Shown here: one piece after another, positions 32,444 through 40,426 of the stretch
Layout: the number at the start of each line of letters is the position of its first letter
How positions within the stretch are numbered: position 1 is the first letter of the stretch
NCBI RefSeq assembly: GCF_944387725.1
Contig: NZ_CALXGA010000007.1
Coordinates: 1-50,864, forward strand
Length of the DNA stretch: 50,864 nucleotides
Origin: an uncultured Intestinimonas sp.
GTDB lineage: Bacteria; Bacillota; Clostridia; Oscillospirales; Oscillospiraceae
Direction: 5' to 3'
Notes under the pieces: model-generated
What the model saw: the letters and a program-made list of their open reading frames with translations, nothing else
Databases searched by the model: none
Told to the model about the DNA's origin: nothing
Made by a program: the position numbers and the translations under genes

Positions 32444-32941
32444 TCAAAATGGGAGATCGCCGTCGTCATCCTCCACCTCGGCAAACTGGTTCCCGCCGCC
32501 CATGGGGGCGGAGTAGGCCGGAGGCGGAACAGGGGCGCTGGGGGCGGGGGCCGCCGGCGCGGCGTAGCTGCCGCCGTAACCGCCGCCATGATAGCCGCCG
32601 TAGCCTCCCTCGCCGTCCCGCTTGGAGTCACCGAAGTAGACATTGTCGGCCACCACCTCGGCGGCGACGCGGCGGTTGCCGTCCCGGTCGGTGTAGTCCC
32701 GCATTTGCAGGCGGCCCTCCACCACGGCCATGCGGCCCTTGGAGAAGAACCGGGAGACAAACTCGGCGGTACTCCGCCAGGCCACAATGTTGATGAAGTC
32801 GGCCTTCTTCTCGCCGGTCTCCCGGTCCTTGTAGTCCCGGTCCACCGCCAGGCGGAAGGAGGTCACAGCCACCCCGGAGGTGGTGTGGCGCATTTCCGGG
32901 TCGGCCACCAGCCGGCCCTGGAGGAAAATTTTGTTGAGCAT
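32444..32941 (-). CDS. ssb: Single-stranded DNA-binding protein
   Basis: 165 aa. The OB fold covers about residues 1-110 (MLNKIFLQGRLVADPEMRHT, FINIVAWRSTAEFVSRFFSK, VEGRLQMRDYTDRDGNRR). A glycine-, alanine- and proline-rich linker follows, and the acidic tip DDDGDLPF recruits repair and replication partners. Middle gene of rpsF-ssb-rpsR. Its stop codon lies inside a hairpin made with repeat copy 4. Confidence 0.97.
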   Translation of the reverse strand: MLNKIFLQGRLVADPEMRHTTSGVAVTSFRLAVDRDYKDRETGEKKADFINIVAWRSTAEFVSRFFSKGRMAVVEGRLQMRDYTDRDGNRRVAAEVVADNVYFGDSKRDGEGGYGGYHGGGYGGSYAAPAAPAPSAPVPPPAYSAPMGGGNQFAEVEDDDGDLPF

Positions 32942-32953
32942 GGCAGGGCCCTC

Positions 32954-33253
32954 TTACTGCTCGTCCTTGCAGACAATCATGGAGCGCATCACGCCGTCAG
33001 TGATCCGCAGCACGCGGTCCAGCTCGGCAGGGAAGGCGGCGTCTGCCGTAAAGGTCATGAGCACATAGTAGCCCTCGTTGAGGTCGTTGATGGGATAGGC
33101 CAGGCGGCGCTTGCCCCACTCATCCACTTCGGCCACGGTACCCCGGGCCTCGGCCATGGTCTTGAACTTCGCCACCATGGCGGCGGTGGCCTCCTCACCC
33201 AGAGCGGGGTCGAGGATGTAAACCACCTCGTAATTGCCGTTGATCTTTGCCAT
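32954..33253 (-). CDS. rpsF: 30S ribosomal protein S6 (bS6)
   Basis: 99 aa. NYEVVYILDPALGEEA, the EVDEWGKRRLAYPINDLNEG block and VLRITDGVMRSM are typical. The start at 33253 was chosen for AAGGAGG ahead of it; an upstream reading to 33304 crosses the leader hairpin. First gene of the rpsF-ssb-rpsR operon. Confidence 0.96.
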   Translation of the reverse strand: MAKINGNYEVVYILDPALGEEATAAMVAKFKTMAEARGTVAEVDEWGKRRLAYPINDLNEGYYVLMTFTADAAFPAELDRVLRITDGVMRSMIVCKDEQ

Positions 33254-33280
33254 AGTTTTGCACCTCCTTATGGACATATG

Positions 33281-33302
33281 GCCCCCGCGCCCATGCGGGG
33301 GC
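33281..33302 (-). promoter_or_regulatory. Hairpin in the rpsF leader
   Basis: Perfect 8-base stem GCCCCCGC / GCGGGGGC with a 6-base loop, between the promoter and the rpsF ribosome site. In many bacteria an S6:S18-binding RNA structure controls this operon from the same place; I cannot confirm its conserved loop by eye. The stem also resembles stem 1 of the nearby multi-hairpin repeats. Confidence 0.5.
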
Positions 33303-33335
33303 AAGGATGACGCCTGTTTGGAAACAAGCTACATT

Positions 33336-33363
33336 ATTATATACAAATTCATGGATTTGTCAA
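33336..33363 (-). promoter_or_regulatory. Promoter of rpsF-ssb-rpsR
   Basis: On the minus strand TTGACA, a 16-base spacer and TATAAT, both perfect. About 80 bases of leader precede the rpsF ATG. Confidence 0.9.
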
Positions 33364-33402
33364 GAGAAATTTCTCATTTTTGGGCCGTGGACGCGGACAA
33401 TC

Positions 33403-33431
33403 TTGCCATTCCCGCCGGGACCTGCTATGAT
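33403..33431 (+). promoter_or_regulatory. Promoter of sfsA
   Basis: TTGCCA, a 17-base spacer and TATGAT, 47 bases before the ATG. Divergent from the rpsF promoter. Confidence 0.7.
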
Positions 33432-33478
33432 GACAGAGAATAGGGGCGGGACCACCGCCCCGGACAGGGGGGAGCGGT

Positions 33479-34171
33479 ATGCGCTACGGCAGGGTGGAGG
33501 CGGCCCGGTTTCTTCGCCGGCCCAACCGCTTTGTGGCGGAGGTGGATCTGGAGGGGCGGACCGAGACGGTCCATGTGAAAAACACCGGCCGCTGCCGGGA
33601 GCTGCTGACGCCAGGGGCCCAGGTCTACCTGGCCCCTGGGACCAATCCCGCCCGGAAGACGGCCTGGGACCTCATCGCCGTGGAGAAGGGGCCCCTCCTC
33701 ATCAACATGGACGCCCAGGCCCCCAACCGGGTTTTCGGCGAGTGGGCCGCCGCCGGGCGCTTTGTCCCCGGTCTCACCCTTTTGAAGCCGGAGACGGCCT
33801 GGGGGCGCTCCCGCTTTGACTTCTACTGGGAGGCGGGGCCGGAGCGCCGGGGCTTCGTGGAGGTCAAGGGGGTGACCCTGGAGCAGGACGGCGTGGCCGC
33901 CTTCCCCGACGCCCCCACGGAGCGGGGGGTCCGCCACCTGGAGGAGCTCGCCGCCGCCCGGCGGGAGGGGTATGCCTGCGCCGTCTGCTTCGTGCTTCAG
34001 ATGAAGGGCCCCGTCCTCTTCCGGCCCAATGAAGCGACCCACCCCGCCTTTGGGGCGGCCCTCCGGGCGGCGGCGGAGGCCGGGGTGGAGGTGCTGGTCC
34101 GCGACTGCCGGGTGACGCCGGGGGAGCTGTGGCTGGACGCCCCGGTGCCCGCCGACCTGGGGCCGGTCTGA
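33479..34171 (+). CDS. sfsA: SfsA family DNA/RNA nuclease
   Basis: 230 aa. Family landmarks are VKNTGRCRELLTPGAQVYLA, the nuclease-like RSRFDFYW and FVEVKGVTLEQDGVAAFPDA, then PTERGVRHLEELAA. SfsA proteins have an OB fold plus a nuclease-like domain; in E. coli the gene was linked to maltose metabolism. Start ATG with AGGGGGGAG upstream. A GC hairpin without a T run (34174-34198) follows the stop codon and may act as a weak terminator. Confidence 0.92.
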   Translation: MRYGRVEAARFLRRPNRFVAEVDLEGRTETVHVKNTGRCRELLTPGAQVYLAPGTNPARKTAWDLIAVEKGPLLINMDAQAPNRVFGEWAAAGRFVPGLTLLKPETAWGRSRFDFYWEAGPERRGFVEVKGVTLEQDGVAAFPDAPTERGVRHLEELAAARREGYACAVCFVLQMKGPVLFRPNEATHPAFGAALRAAAEAGVEVLVRDCRVTPGELWLDAPVPADLGPV

Positions 34172-34261
34172 ACCCGGCCGGCAGGCTCCGCCGGCCCGTT
34201 GTCCGCTGGGCGCATGGCTGTGGTTCCATCCAGCTGTGAGCCAGAACTTCGGCCCCCGGCA

Positions 34262-34290
34262 TTGCGCGGCGGGCCCGGCTGTGGTATGAT
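34262..34290 (+). promoter_or_regulatory. Promoter of the SGNH hydrolase gene
   Basis: TTGCGC, a 17-base spacer and TATGAT, about 75 bases before the ATG at 34364. Confidence 0.7.
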
Positions 34291-34363
34291 GGACAGCGGC
34301 AGCCAAGCCGAATACGGACACCGGCCTCCCGCCTCTGGAGGCCCGGGAGAAAGGGGAAGGAAG

Positions 34364-34960
34364 ATGGCCTACCGAATCGTCGCCTTCGGCGACTCCAACA
34401 CCTGCTGCTGCCTGGGGGACACCGGGAAAATCGGCCCCCTGGAGGACGCCTGGCCCGCCAAGCTGGAGGGGCTGCTCCGGGCCCGGGGGCGGGACGTCCA
34501 GGTGGAAAACCAGGGCCGTCCCGGCGTCCAGGGCGACTTTGCCATGGAAAGGTTTTCCGAGGCGGCGGCGGGGGCAAGCCTGTGCATCCTGGGCTTCGGC
34601 TCCAACGACGTCAAGAAGCTGGAGGTCCCCCTGGGCGAGTTCCTCTCGGAGATTTCCGACGTGCTGGACCAGGCGGCGGATGCCCACCTTCCCCTGATCC
34701 TGCTGGGCATTCCCTGGTTCTCCCAGGAGGCGGCGGGCCCGGAGCTCCAGGCCCGCCTGCCGGTCTGGAACGAATCCCTCTCCAGCCTGTGCGACCAGCT
34801 CAGCATCCCCTTTGTGGACCTCTGCGCCCCCTTCCGGGACGGTCCGGAGCGCCGGTGCTGCGGGAAGTCCGCCTCCCAGGGCTGCCTGTCTGCCCAGGCC
34901 CACACCAAGGTGGCCCAGCTCCTCCTCCCCCTGGTGCTGGCGCAGATGGACAAAGGCTGA
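34364..34960 (+). CDS. SGNH/GDSL-family hydrolase
   Basis: 198 aa esterase-like protein without signal peptide. Block I FGDSNT contains the catalytic serine, block III reads FGSNDVK, and near the C-terminus AQAHTKVAQ supplies a histidine in the position of block V. The usual DxxH aspartate is not obvious (SAQAH). It resembles the arylesterase/TesA-type subfamily. The start at 34364 was chosen for GGGGAAGGAAG upstream; an earlier start at 34199 would include the promoter. Confidence 0.85.
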   Translation: MAYRIVAFGDSNTCCCLGDTGKIGPLEDAWPAKLEGLLRARGRDVQVENQGRPGVQGDFAMERFSEAAAGASLCILGFGSNDVKKLEVPLGEFLSEISDVLDQAADAHLPLILLGIPWFSQEAAGPELQARLPVWNESLSSLCDQLSIPFVDLCAPFRDGPERRCCGKSASQGCLSAQAHTKVAQLLLPLVLAQMDKG

Positions 34961-34988
34961 GCAGTCCGCCCCCGGCAAAGACCTGAGA

Positions 34989-35035
34989 AAAAGGCTGCTG
35001 AAAGCCATCAAACCGGCGGTTCTCAGCAGCCTTTT
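34989..35035 (+). terminator. Bidirectional terminator between SGNH hydrolase and UvrD-like gene
   Basis: Stem AAAAGGCTGCTGA / TCAGCAGCCTTTT with a loop of about 22 bases. It lies between convergent genes, with a T run on both strands. Confidence 0.8.
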
Positions 35036-35067
35036 CCGGGCCTGAAAGCCTGTATGCTGCGCCCCCC

Positions 35068-37203
35068 TCAGCGCCCGCTGTCCGGCAGGAAATGGGCCAG
35101 GGCAATCTGTCCCCGCTTCAGGCAAACGATAAGGTCTAACCGCTTTACGCCAAATTCCGGGAAGGAGATGGTGGCGATGCTCCCGGCCCGGTCCCGCAGG
35201 AGGCCCCGGCCGAACCTTTTGTGGACCACCTCCACGCCGGGGAGGTAGTCCTTCTCCCAGACCGCCGCCTGCTCCGCCGTGGGGCCCGCCGCTGGCTTGG
35301 GGCGGGGACGCGGCTGCGCCGGCTGGTTCCGGGGTGCGGCCTCCTCCCCCAAGAGCTGCCGGACAAAGCTGAGCCCCGCCTCCCGGGGGGCGCCGAATTT
35401 CTCCCGGTAGGTCAGCAGCTCCAGCCGCTCCCTGGCCCGGGTGACCCCCACATAGAAGAGCCGCCGCTCTTCCTCCAGAGCCGCCCGGTCCTCCGGGGAC
35501 AGGCCCTCCTCCTCCCGGAGGGAGGGGAACACCCCGTCCACCACGTCGATGAGGAGCACCCGGTCATACTCCAGCCCCTTGCTGGCGTGGATGGTGGAGA
35601 GCACAAAGGGACTCTCCGCCTGGCCGCCCCCCGCCGCGATCCCCTGGAGCTCCTGAAGCCGGGCCAGAAAGGGCCCCGTCTCCCGGGTCTGGTTGGCCAG
35701 GGCCAGGAGAATGTCCAGCCTGGAGGCATCCAGCTTCTGCTCCTTCAGATATTCTCCGTAGCCCATGTATTTCACAATGCGCTGGAGGGCCGCGAAGCTG
35801 GTGAGCCGGGGCAGCTTGGCAAAGTGGGTCTGCATGGCCTTGACCCGGCCCGCCTGCCAGGGCTCCAGGCCGCCGGCGTTCAGCAGGGTCTCAAAGACCG
35901 TCTCCCCCTCCCGCTGGAAGCGCAGCCGCTCCTCCAGCAGGCGCTTTTTGAGCTTCAGGTCCAGCTTGTAGTAAAACCGCAGAAAGGCCTCCCGGTCGCA
36001 GTTGTGGAAGGCAAAGCGCAGAATGTCCGTCAGGTCCCGGACCACCGGGCTGGTGAAAAAGAAGCCCTCCCGCTGCCGGCAGGCGTAGGGCACCCCCTCC
36101 CGATCCAGCAGGTCCAGGAGGGGGAGGGCGCTGTCGTTGTTTCGGTAGAGCACCGCTGTGGGCCGCTGACAGTCCCGGGCCACCTGGAGCAGATAGCTGG
36201 CCTGCCGGCTGTAGTCCGCCAGCTCTATCTTCCGAATGGGCTCCCCCTGGGGATGGTCCGTGCGCATGTGCTTGGGGCGCCGGCTTTGATTTTGCTGGAT
36301 GAAGGCGTCCGCGCGCGTCACAATGGACTGGGTGGAGCGGTAATTGGTCTCCATAAACAGGACCCTGGCCCCCGGCCAGTTCTCCTCAAATGTCAGCAGC
36401 GCCTGGGGCCAGGCCGCCCGAAAGCCGTAGATACTCTGGTCCTCGTCCCCCACCAGGAAGAAGTTCCGGCGCTCCCGGGCCAGCAGGGCCAGAATGGCGT
36501 GCTGTATCTTGGAGGTGTCCTGGGCCTCATCCAGGCTGAGATAGCGGTACCGCCGCTGGTAGTGAGCCAGGACGCCGGGCTCCCGCCGGAGGATGCGCAG
36601 GGCGAAGACCATCTGGTCGTCGAAGTCCATGAGCCGGCTCCGGCGCAGGAAGTCCTGATACGCAAAGTACACCGCCGGAAAGTCCATGCCCTCCACCCGG
36701 TGGGCGTGGATCTCCGCCTCGGAGAGCATCATGTTTTTGCAGTAGGTGATGTGGGTCCGGGCGTCCTTGATCTGCTGCTCCGAGGGGTAGGCCCCTCCGG
36801 TCCTGGAGAGCAGGTCCCGCACTGCGGCGTTGAGCCGGCCCTCGTTGTCCGCCAGTGCAAAGGGGGTGCTCCCCCGCCGCCGGGCGTAGAAGCGGATGAT
36901 GGAGGCGCACAGGCCGTTGATGGTCCGAAAGGTGAGCCGGCCGGTGAACCGCTCCCCGAAGAGGGCCTGAAAGCGCCGCTTCATATCCCCGGCGGCGGCC
37001 ACGGTGTAGGTGACGGTGAGGAGCTCCTCCGGGGCGGCTCCCTTGCAGTACAGGAGATAGCCCAGCCGGGTCACCAAAACGGTGGTCTTGCCGCTGCCCG
37101 GCACCGCCAGAAGCAGCACGGGACCCTCCGTCTGGCGCACGGCGGCCTCCTGCTGGGGATTGAGCCGGATGGAAAAGGCAGTTTGAAATTCTTGGTAGGT
37201 CAT
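35068..37203 (-). CDS. UvrD/PcrA-like superfamily 1 DNA helicase
   Basis: 711 aa. Motifs: Walker A AVPGSGKT (about 33-40), Walker B in SLDEAQDTSKIQ, motif III VGDEDQSIYGFR, motif IV NYRSTQSIV, motif V TIHASKGLEYDRVLLIDVVD and motif VI YVGVTRARERL. A short C-terminal domain (VVHKRFGRGLLRDRAGSIAT) resembles the Tudor-like tail of PcrA/UvrD that contacts RNA polymerase or UvrB. It is somewhat shorter than housekeeping PcrA (about 730-750 aa), and motif Ia is unusual (VTYTVAAAGDMKRR), so it may be a second UvrD paralogue. Start ATG; the ribosome site (CAGGAGC) is modest. Confidence 0.9.
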   Translation of the reverse strand: MTYQEFQTAFSIRLNPQQEAAVRQTEGPVLLLAVPGSGKTTVLVTRLGYLLYCKGAAPEELLTVTYTVAAAGDMKRRFQALFGERFTGRLTFRTINGLCASIIRFYARRRGSTPFALADNEGRLNAAVRDLLSRTGGAYPSEQQIKDARTHITYCKNMMLSEAEIHAHRVEGMDFPAVYFAYQDFLRRSRLMDFDDQMVFALRILRREPGVLAHYQRRYRYLSLDEAQDTSKIQHAILALLARERRNFFLVGDEDQSIYGFRAAWPQALLTFEENWPGARVLFMETNYRSTQSIVTRADAFIQQNQSRRPKHMRTDHPQGEPIRKIELADYSRQASYLLQVARDCQRPTAVLYRNNDSALPLLDLLDREGVPYACRQREGFFFTSPVVRDLTDILRFAFHNCDREAFLRFYYKLDLKLKKRLLEERLRFQREGETVFETLLNAGGLEPWQAGRVKAMQTHFAKLPRLTSFAALQRIVKYMGYGEYLKEQKLDASRLDILLALANQTRETGPFLARLQELQGIAAGGGQAESPFVLSTIHASKGLEYDRVLLIDVVDGVFPSLREEEGLSPEDRAALEEERRLFYVGVTRARERLELLTYREKFGAPREAGLSFVRQLLGEEAAPRNQPAQPRPRPKPAAGPTAEQAAVWEKDYLPGVEVVHKRFGRGLLRDRAGSIATISFPEFGVKRLDLIVCLKRGQIALAHFLPDSGR

Positions 37204-37329
37204 GTCTGGGCTCCTGAAAAAACTTACTTTAAATATAGCACACAGAGGCTGCGGCGTCGAGGGCGGTCCATGCTGTCTGATAAATGTATCTATACAAAAT
37301 TGTTATACATATATGCCTCTTCCTTACTA

Positions 37330-37359
37330 TAGACAGTTTCCCGAACTCCATGCTATACT
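37330..37359 (+). promoter_or_regulatory. Promoter of the chemoreceptor-like gene
   Basis: TAGACA, an 18-base spacer and TATACT, 57 bases before the ATG. The area around it is AT-rich compared with the rest of the window. Confidence 0.6.
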
Positions 37360-37416
37360 TTATTTATCCTTTTTCTTTATTCTGGAAGAGGCGAGAGTTC
37401 AAAAGGGGGTTTCACA

Positions 37417-38241
37417 ATGCAGTCCAACGAGGTTTTGCTCCAGCAGTTTCTTCCGGCCTTCCGGGCGCTGGGGGCGGCGATGGGGTACAGCATTGCTGTT
37501 ACTGACCTGGAAAAATACATTTTTTATCTCCCCAGCGGCAAGCTGGACCTGAGGATCAAGCCAGGCGACCCCATTCCCGACAACACCGCTGTCCGGCGCT
37601 CCATAGACGGGGGCAGCACCATCTCTCTCCGGGGAGACATCAACACCTTTGGCATCCCCTACCTGGTCCGCTCCTTTCCCCTGCGGGACGGGAGCCGGCA
37701 GATCATCGGCGGCTGCGCCGTCCTTCAGGCCACCGAGACCGAGGACCAGCTCCAAAAGCTCTCCCAGGACCTGGCTGCCGCCATTGAGACCCTCTCCAAC
37801 TCCTCTGACGGCATCGCCCGGCGCATCGAGGAGATGCGGACCGGCAGCGACCAGCTCCTCCAGAGCATGGAGGGGACCTGCGGCGCCATCCAGAACTCCC
37901 GGAGCATCACCGAGTTCGTCCGCAAGGTCTCTCAGCAGAGCGACCTGCTGTCCATCAACGCCGTCATCGAAGCCGCCCGGACCGGCGTCCGGGACAGCGC
38001 TTTCCATGTGGTGGCCAAGGAGATGCGGAGCCTGGCCCAGGACACCAAGGAGTCCGTGGAGAAGATCAACGACATTCTCTCCCAGATCCGCTCCAGCAGC
38101 CAGCAGAACTCCGCTGAGGTGGAGGCTCTCCACACCCTGGTGACCCAAATCAGCGAGGAGATCGGGAGTATCTTTTCCACCATCCGCCAGGTCAACGAGA
38201 CCGCTTCCACCCTTCAAAGGATCTCCTCCGCCCTGATCTGA
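37417..38241 (+). CDS. Soluble methyl-accepting chemotaxis-like protein
   Basis: 274 aa without membrane segments or signal peptide. The N-terminal 110 residues form a PAS/GAF-like sensing region (FLPAFRALGAAMGYSIAVTD, PYLVRSFPLRDGSRQIIGGC). The C-terminal part is a signalling coiled coil with SDLLSINAVIEAARTG and FHVVAKEMRSLAQDTKES, equivalent to the hairpin tip and flanks of MCPs. The signalling domain is short and lacks the long adaptation helices. No che genes are in the window, so it may work on a non-chemotaxis pathway. Start ATG with AAAAGGGGG upstream. Confidence 0.85.
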   Translation: MQSNEVLLQQFLPAFRALGAAMGYSIAVTDLEKYIFYLPSGKLDLRIKPGDPIPDNTAVRRSIDGGSTISLRGDINTFGIPYLVRSFPLRDGSRQIIGGCAVLQATETEDQLQKLSQDLAAAIETLSNSSDGIARRIEEMRTGSDQLLQSMEGTCGAIQNSRSITEFVRKVSQQSDLLSINAVIEAARTGVRDSAFHVVAKEMRSLAQDTKESVEKINDILSQIRSSSQQNSAEVEALHTLVTQISEEIGSIFSTIRQVNETASTLQRISSALI

Positions 38242-38245
38242 GGGG

Positions 38246-38274
38246 TCATAACCCCGCCCCCGCCCGCATATGCT
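38246..38274 (+). promoter_or_regulatory. Sigma-E-like sporulation promoter of spoIIP
   Basis: TCATAAC, a 14-base spacer and CATATGCT, a good fit to the Bacillus mother-cell sigma-E pattern (KMATATT-N14-CATACAMT). It lies 34 bases before the spoIIP start codon. spoIIP is under sigma-E in Bacillus, which supports the assignment. Confidence 0.65.
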
Positions 38275-38308
38275 CGTAGAGAGACTGAGGAAAGGGCGGG
38301 GAGGAGCC

Positions 38309-39475
38309 ATGCAAAGGGGACAAGGCCAGTGGCCCAGGCTGCTGCGGAGGGGCGCAGCCCTTTTTCTTGCCACGGTGACGGTGTGGCTGCTGTCTCTGAC
38401 GGCGGACACGGGCTCGGCGGCTGTGGCCCTCCGCACTCTGGCGGAGAGCCCCGCCTTTGTCTCAGCCGCCCTGCGGGCCGAGCTGGGGAACCTGCCAGAG
38501 GACCCGGCGGACTCGGAGGGTCTGACGGGCTGGCAGCAGCTGATCCTCAGCCAGTCCCCGGCCCTGATGGCCGGGGTGGAGGAGGTCCCCGACAGCGCCC
38601 CGGCGGCGGAGCCGGCCCAGGACACCCCCGCCCCCACGGAGCCCGACGACCCGGAGGACCCGGAGGTCCTTCCGGCGGTGACCACCGCCCCGGAGGATAT
38701 TGTGGGCCGGACCCTGACGCCAGTCAGCGGCGACGGCTACGACTCCGCCCAGGGGGTCTACATTGAAAACCGCCCCGGCCTGGACCTGGACGTGGCCGCC
38801 CTGGCCAGCGCCGATCTGAGCCTGGAGCTGCCGAAGGAGGGCCCACAGGTCCTCATCGTGCACACCCACGGCAGCGAGGCATACACCCCCGACGGCACGG
38901 ACACCTATGTCCCCACCGGGGAGTGCCGAACCCTGGACACCGCCAAAAACGTGGTCCGGGTGGGGGATGAGATCGCCAGAGTCCTTACGGAGATGGGCCT
39001 CACCGTGGTCCACGATACCCAGCTCTACGACTACCCGGAGTATAACGGGGCCTACGACCGGTCCCTGGCGGCGGTGGAGGCCTGGCTGGAGCAGTACCCC
39101 AGCATCCGGGTGGTGCTGGACGTCCACCGGGACGCCCTGGTGGGGGAGGACGGCACCATCTACAAGCCCATCACCACCGTGGGCGGGGAGCAGGCGGCCC
39201 AGGTCATGCTGGTCATGGGCTCCAACGCCCTCTACGACCACCCAGGCTGGCAGGAGAATCTGAGCCTGGCGGTGAAAATTCAGAAGGAGATGAATACCCT
39301 CTGGCCCACCCTGGCCCGGCCCATCGGCCTGCGGGAGAACCGCTACAACCAGCAGACCGCCACCGGCTCCCTGCTGGTGGAGGTGGGAGCCCACGGCAAT
39401 ACCCTCCAGGAGGCCCTCGCCGCCGCCCGGATGTTCGCCCGGGCCGCCGGGGCCGTGCTGCTGGAATATCAGTAA
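38309..39475 (+). CDS. spoIIP: Stage II sporulation protein P
   Basis: Peptidoglycan amidase/endopeptidase of the engulfment complex (SpoIIDMP), 388 aa. An N-terminal membrane anchor (about 12-33) is followed by an acidic, proline-rich linker (about 90-130) and the amidase domain (about 175-388). Landmarks are VLIVHTHGSEAYTP (zinc histidine region, 182-194), VLDVHRDAL near 269, and ENRYNQQTATGSLLVEVGAHGNT with its glutamate. It indicates that the host makes endospores. The start at 38309 has GAGGAGCC upstream; an earlier in-frame ATG at 38270 overlaps the predicted promoter. Confidence 0.94.
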   Translation: MQRGQGQWPRLLRRGAALFLATVTVWLLSLTADTGSAAVALRTLAESPAFVSAALRAELGNLPEDPADSEGLTGWQQLILSQSPALMAGVEEVPDSAPAAEPAQDTPAPTEPDDPEDPEVLPAVTTAPEDIVGRTLTPVSGDGYDSAQGVYIENRPGLDLDVAALASADLSLELPKEGPQVLIVHTHGSEAYTPDGTDTYVPTGECRTLDTAKNVVRVGDEIARVLTEMGLTVVHDTQLYDYPEYNGAYDRSLAAVEAWLEQYPSIRVVLDVHRDALVGEDGTIYKPITTVGGEQAAQVMLVMGSNALYDHPGWQENLSLAVKIQKEMNTLWPTLARPIGLRENRYNQQTATGSLLVEVGAHGNTLQEALAAARMFARAAGAVLLEYQ

Positions 39476-39510
39476 AACCGTTCCATGCGTCCACTGGGCA
39501 GTCATGGCGT

Positions 39511-39555
39511 CACTCAAATGCAGGGCTTGCAGCCCTGTGTTTGGGTGATTTTTTT
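39511..39555 (+). terminator. Terminator of spoIIP
   Basis: Stem CACTCAAA..CAGGGC / GCCCTG..TTTGGGTG followed by ATTTTTTT, 36 bases after the stop codon. The remaining gap to 39688 shows no gene. Confidence 0.88.
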
Positions 39556-39688
39556 ACCGGGCCAGGGGACCACGGCGGGATTGGGCGCTGGCCGCGCCTT
39601 GGCAGGCAGCGTTCGGTTGTCGTGGCGCTCCCTGGAAGGACAAAGGGGCGCAGCTCGCAGTCCCATCCCAACCGGCGGGGCAAACCCT

Positions 39689-40282
39689 TCACGCATAGAT
39701 CTTGCCCATATATAAGATCTTTGCCATGGTCTTGTAGTCCACCCTGTCCCAGTTGATATCGTTCCATCCAGAGGCAGAAACGTCCTCCACCCACCGCGCC
39801 ATGGCCTCCAGATACCCGTCGATGGCCGTGTTGGCCCACGCCCTTGGATGTGACAGAAAATCCCGGCGCAGTTCCTCCAAAAAGGCCAAAAAGCCCTCCT
39901 TTCCGGAGATTCCCGCAATCCGGTCCATCAATTCCCTGCTTCCCATAGTCTCCTGGTCCTCCTCCGTCTCCAAGCGCGTACAGAATCGGGCCAGCGCACC
40001 ATTCTGGATGATATCCTGGAGGACCGCCTGAATCACTTCCTTGGACAGTTCAGAAACCAAGATCATGCTGTCTGCACAAAAATAGGTCCCGCGAAGACAT
40101 TCCCCAGACAGTGTATTCATTTTCCGCAGAGTCTTGATATTTTGGTAAGTGAAGAAGCTCGCGGCCCATCTTCTCCCGCTGCTGAGGGTAACGACCACAT
40201 CCGCGTTGCTGTCCAGCAGGTCAAAGGACCCAGCCGCCGCCTCGAATTCATACCAAATGGTTTTGATTGTCTCCCGCTCCAT
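39689..40282 (-). CDS. Uncharacterised protein (C-terminus DUF7660-like)
   Basis: 197 aa, predicted soluble. The N-terminal half (IWYEFEAAAGSFDLLDSNAD, FFTYQNIKTLRKMN) has a mixed beta pattern I do not recognise. The C-terminal half (FLAFLEELRRDFLSHPRAWA, NTAIDGYLEAMARWVEDVSA, MAKILYMGKIYA) resembles the short DUF7660 domain, judged from memory of its pattern only. Related small proteins occur beside polymorphic toxins, but no toxin is seen here. Start ATG with a weak site (GGTTGTGGG); codon use looks slightly less GC-rich than the neighbours. Confidence 0.65.
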   Translation of the reverse strand: MERETIKTIWYEFEAAAGSFDLLDSNADVVVTLSSGRRWAASFFTYQNIKTLRKMNTLSGECLRGTYFCADSMILVSELSKEVIQAVLQDIIQNGALARFCTRLETEEDQETMGSRELMDRIAGISGKEGFLAFLEELRRDFLSHPRAWANTAIDGYLEAMARWVEDVSASGWNDINWDRVDYKTMAKILYMGKIYA

Positions 40283-40426
40283 CCCACAACCTCGTTTCCC
40301 TTTGCAAGCCGCCCCCGGAGGCCGCAGGCCATTGGCAGAAAGGGCGGCACACAGGCTCTATGCCCATGTGCCGTCCGCTGTTCCACACGGCGTCCAGCGC
40401 CCGGGGCGCCCCGCCGCGATCCGTCT

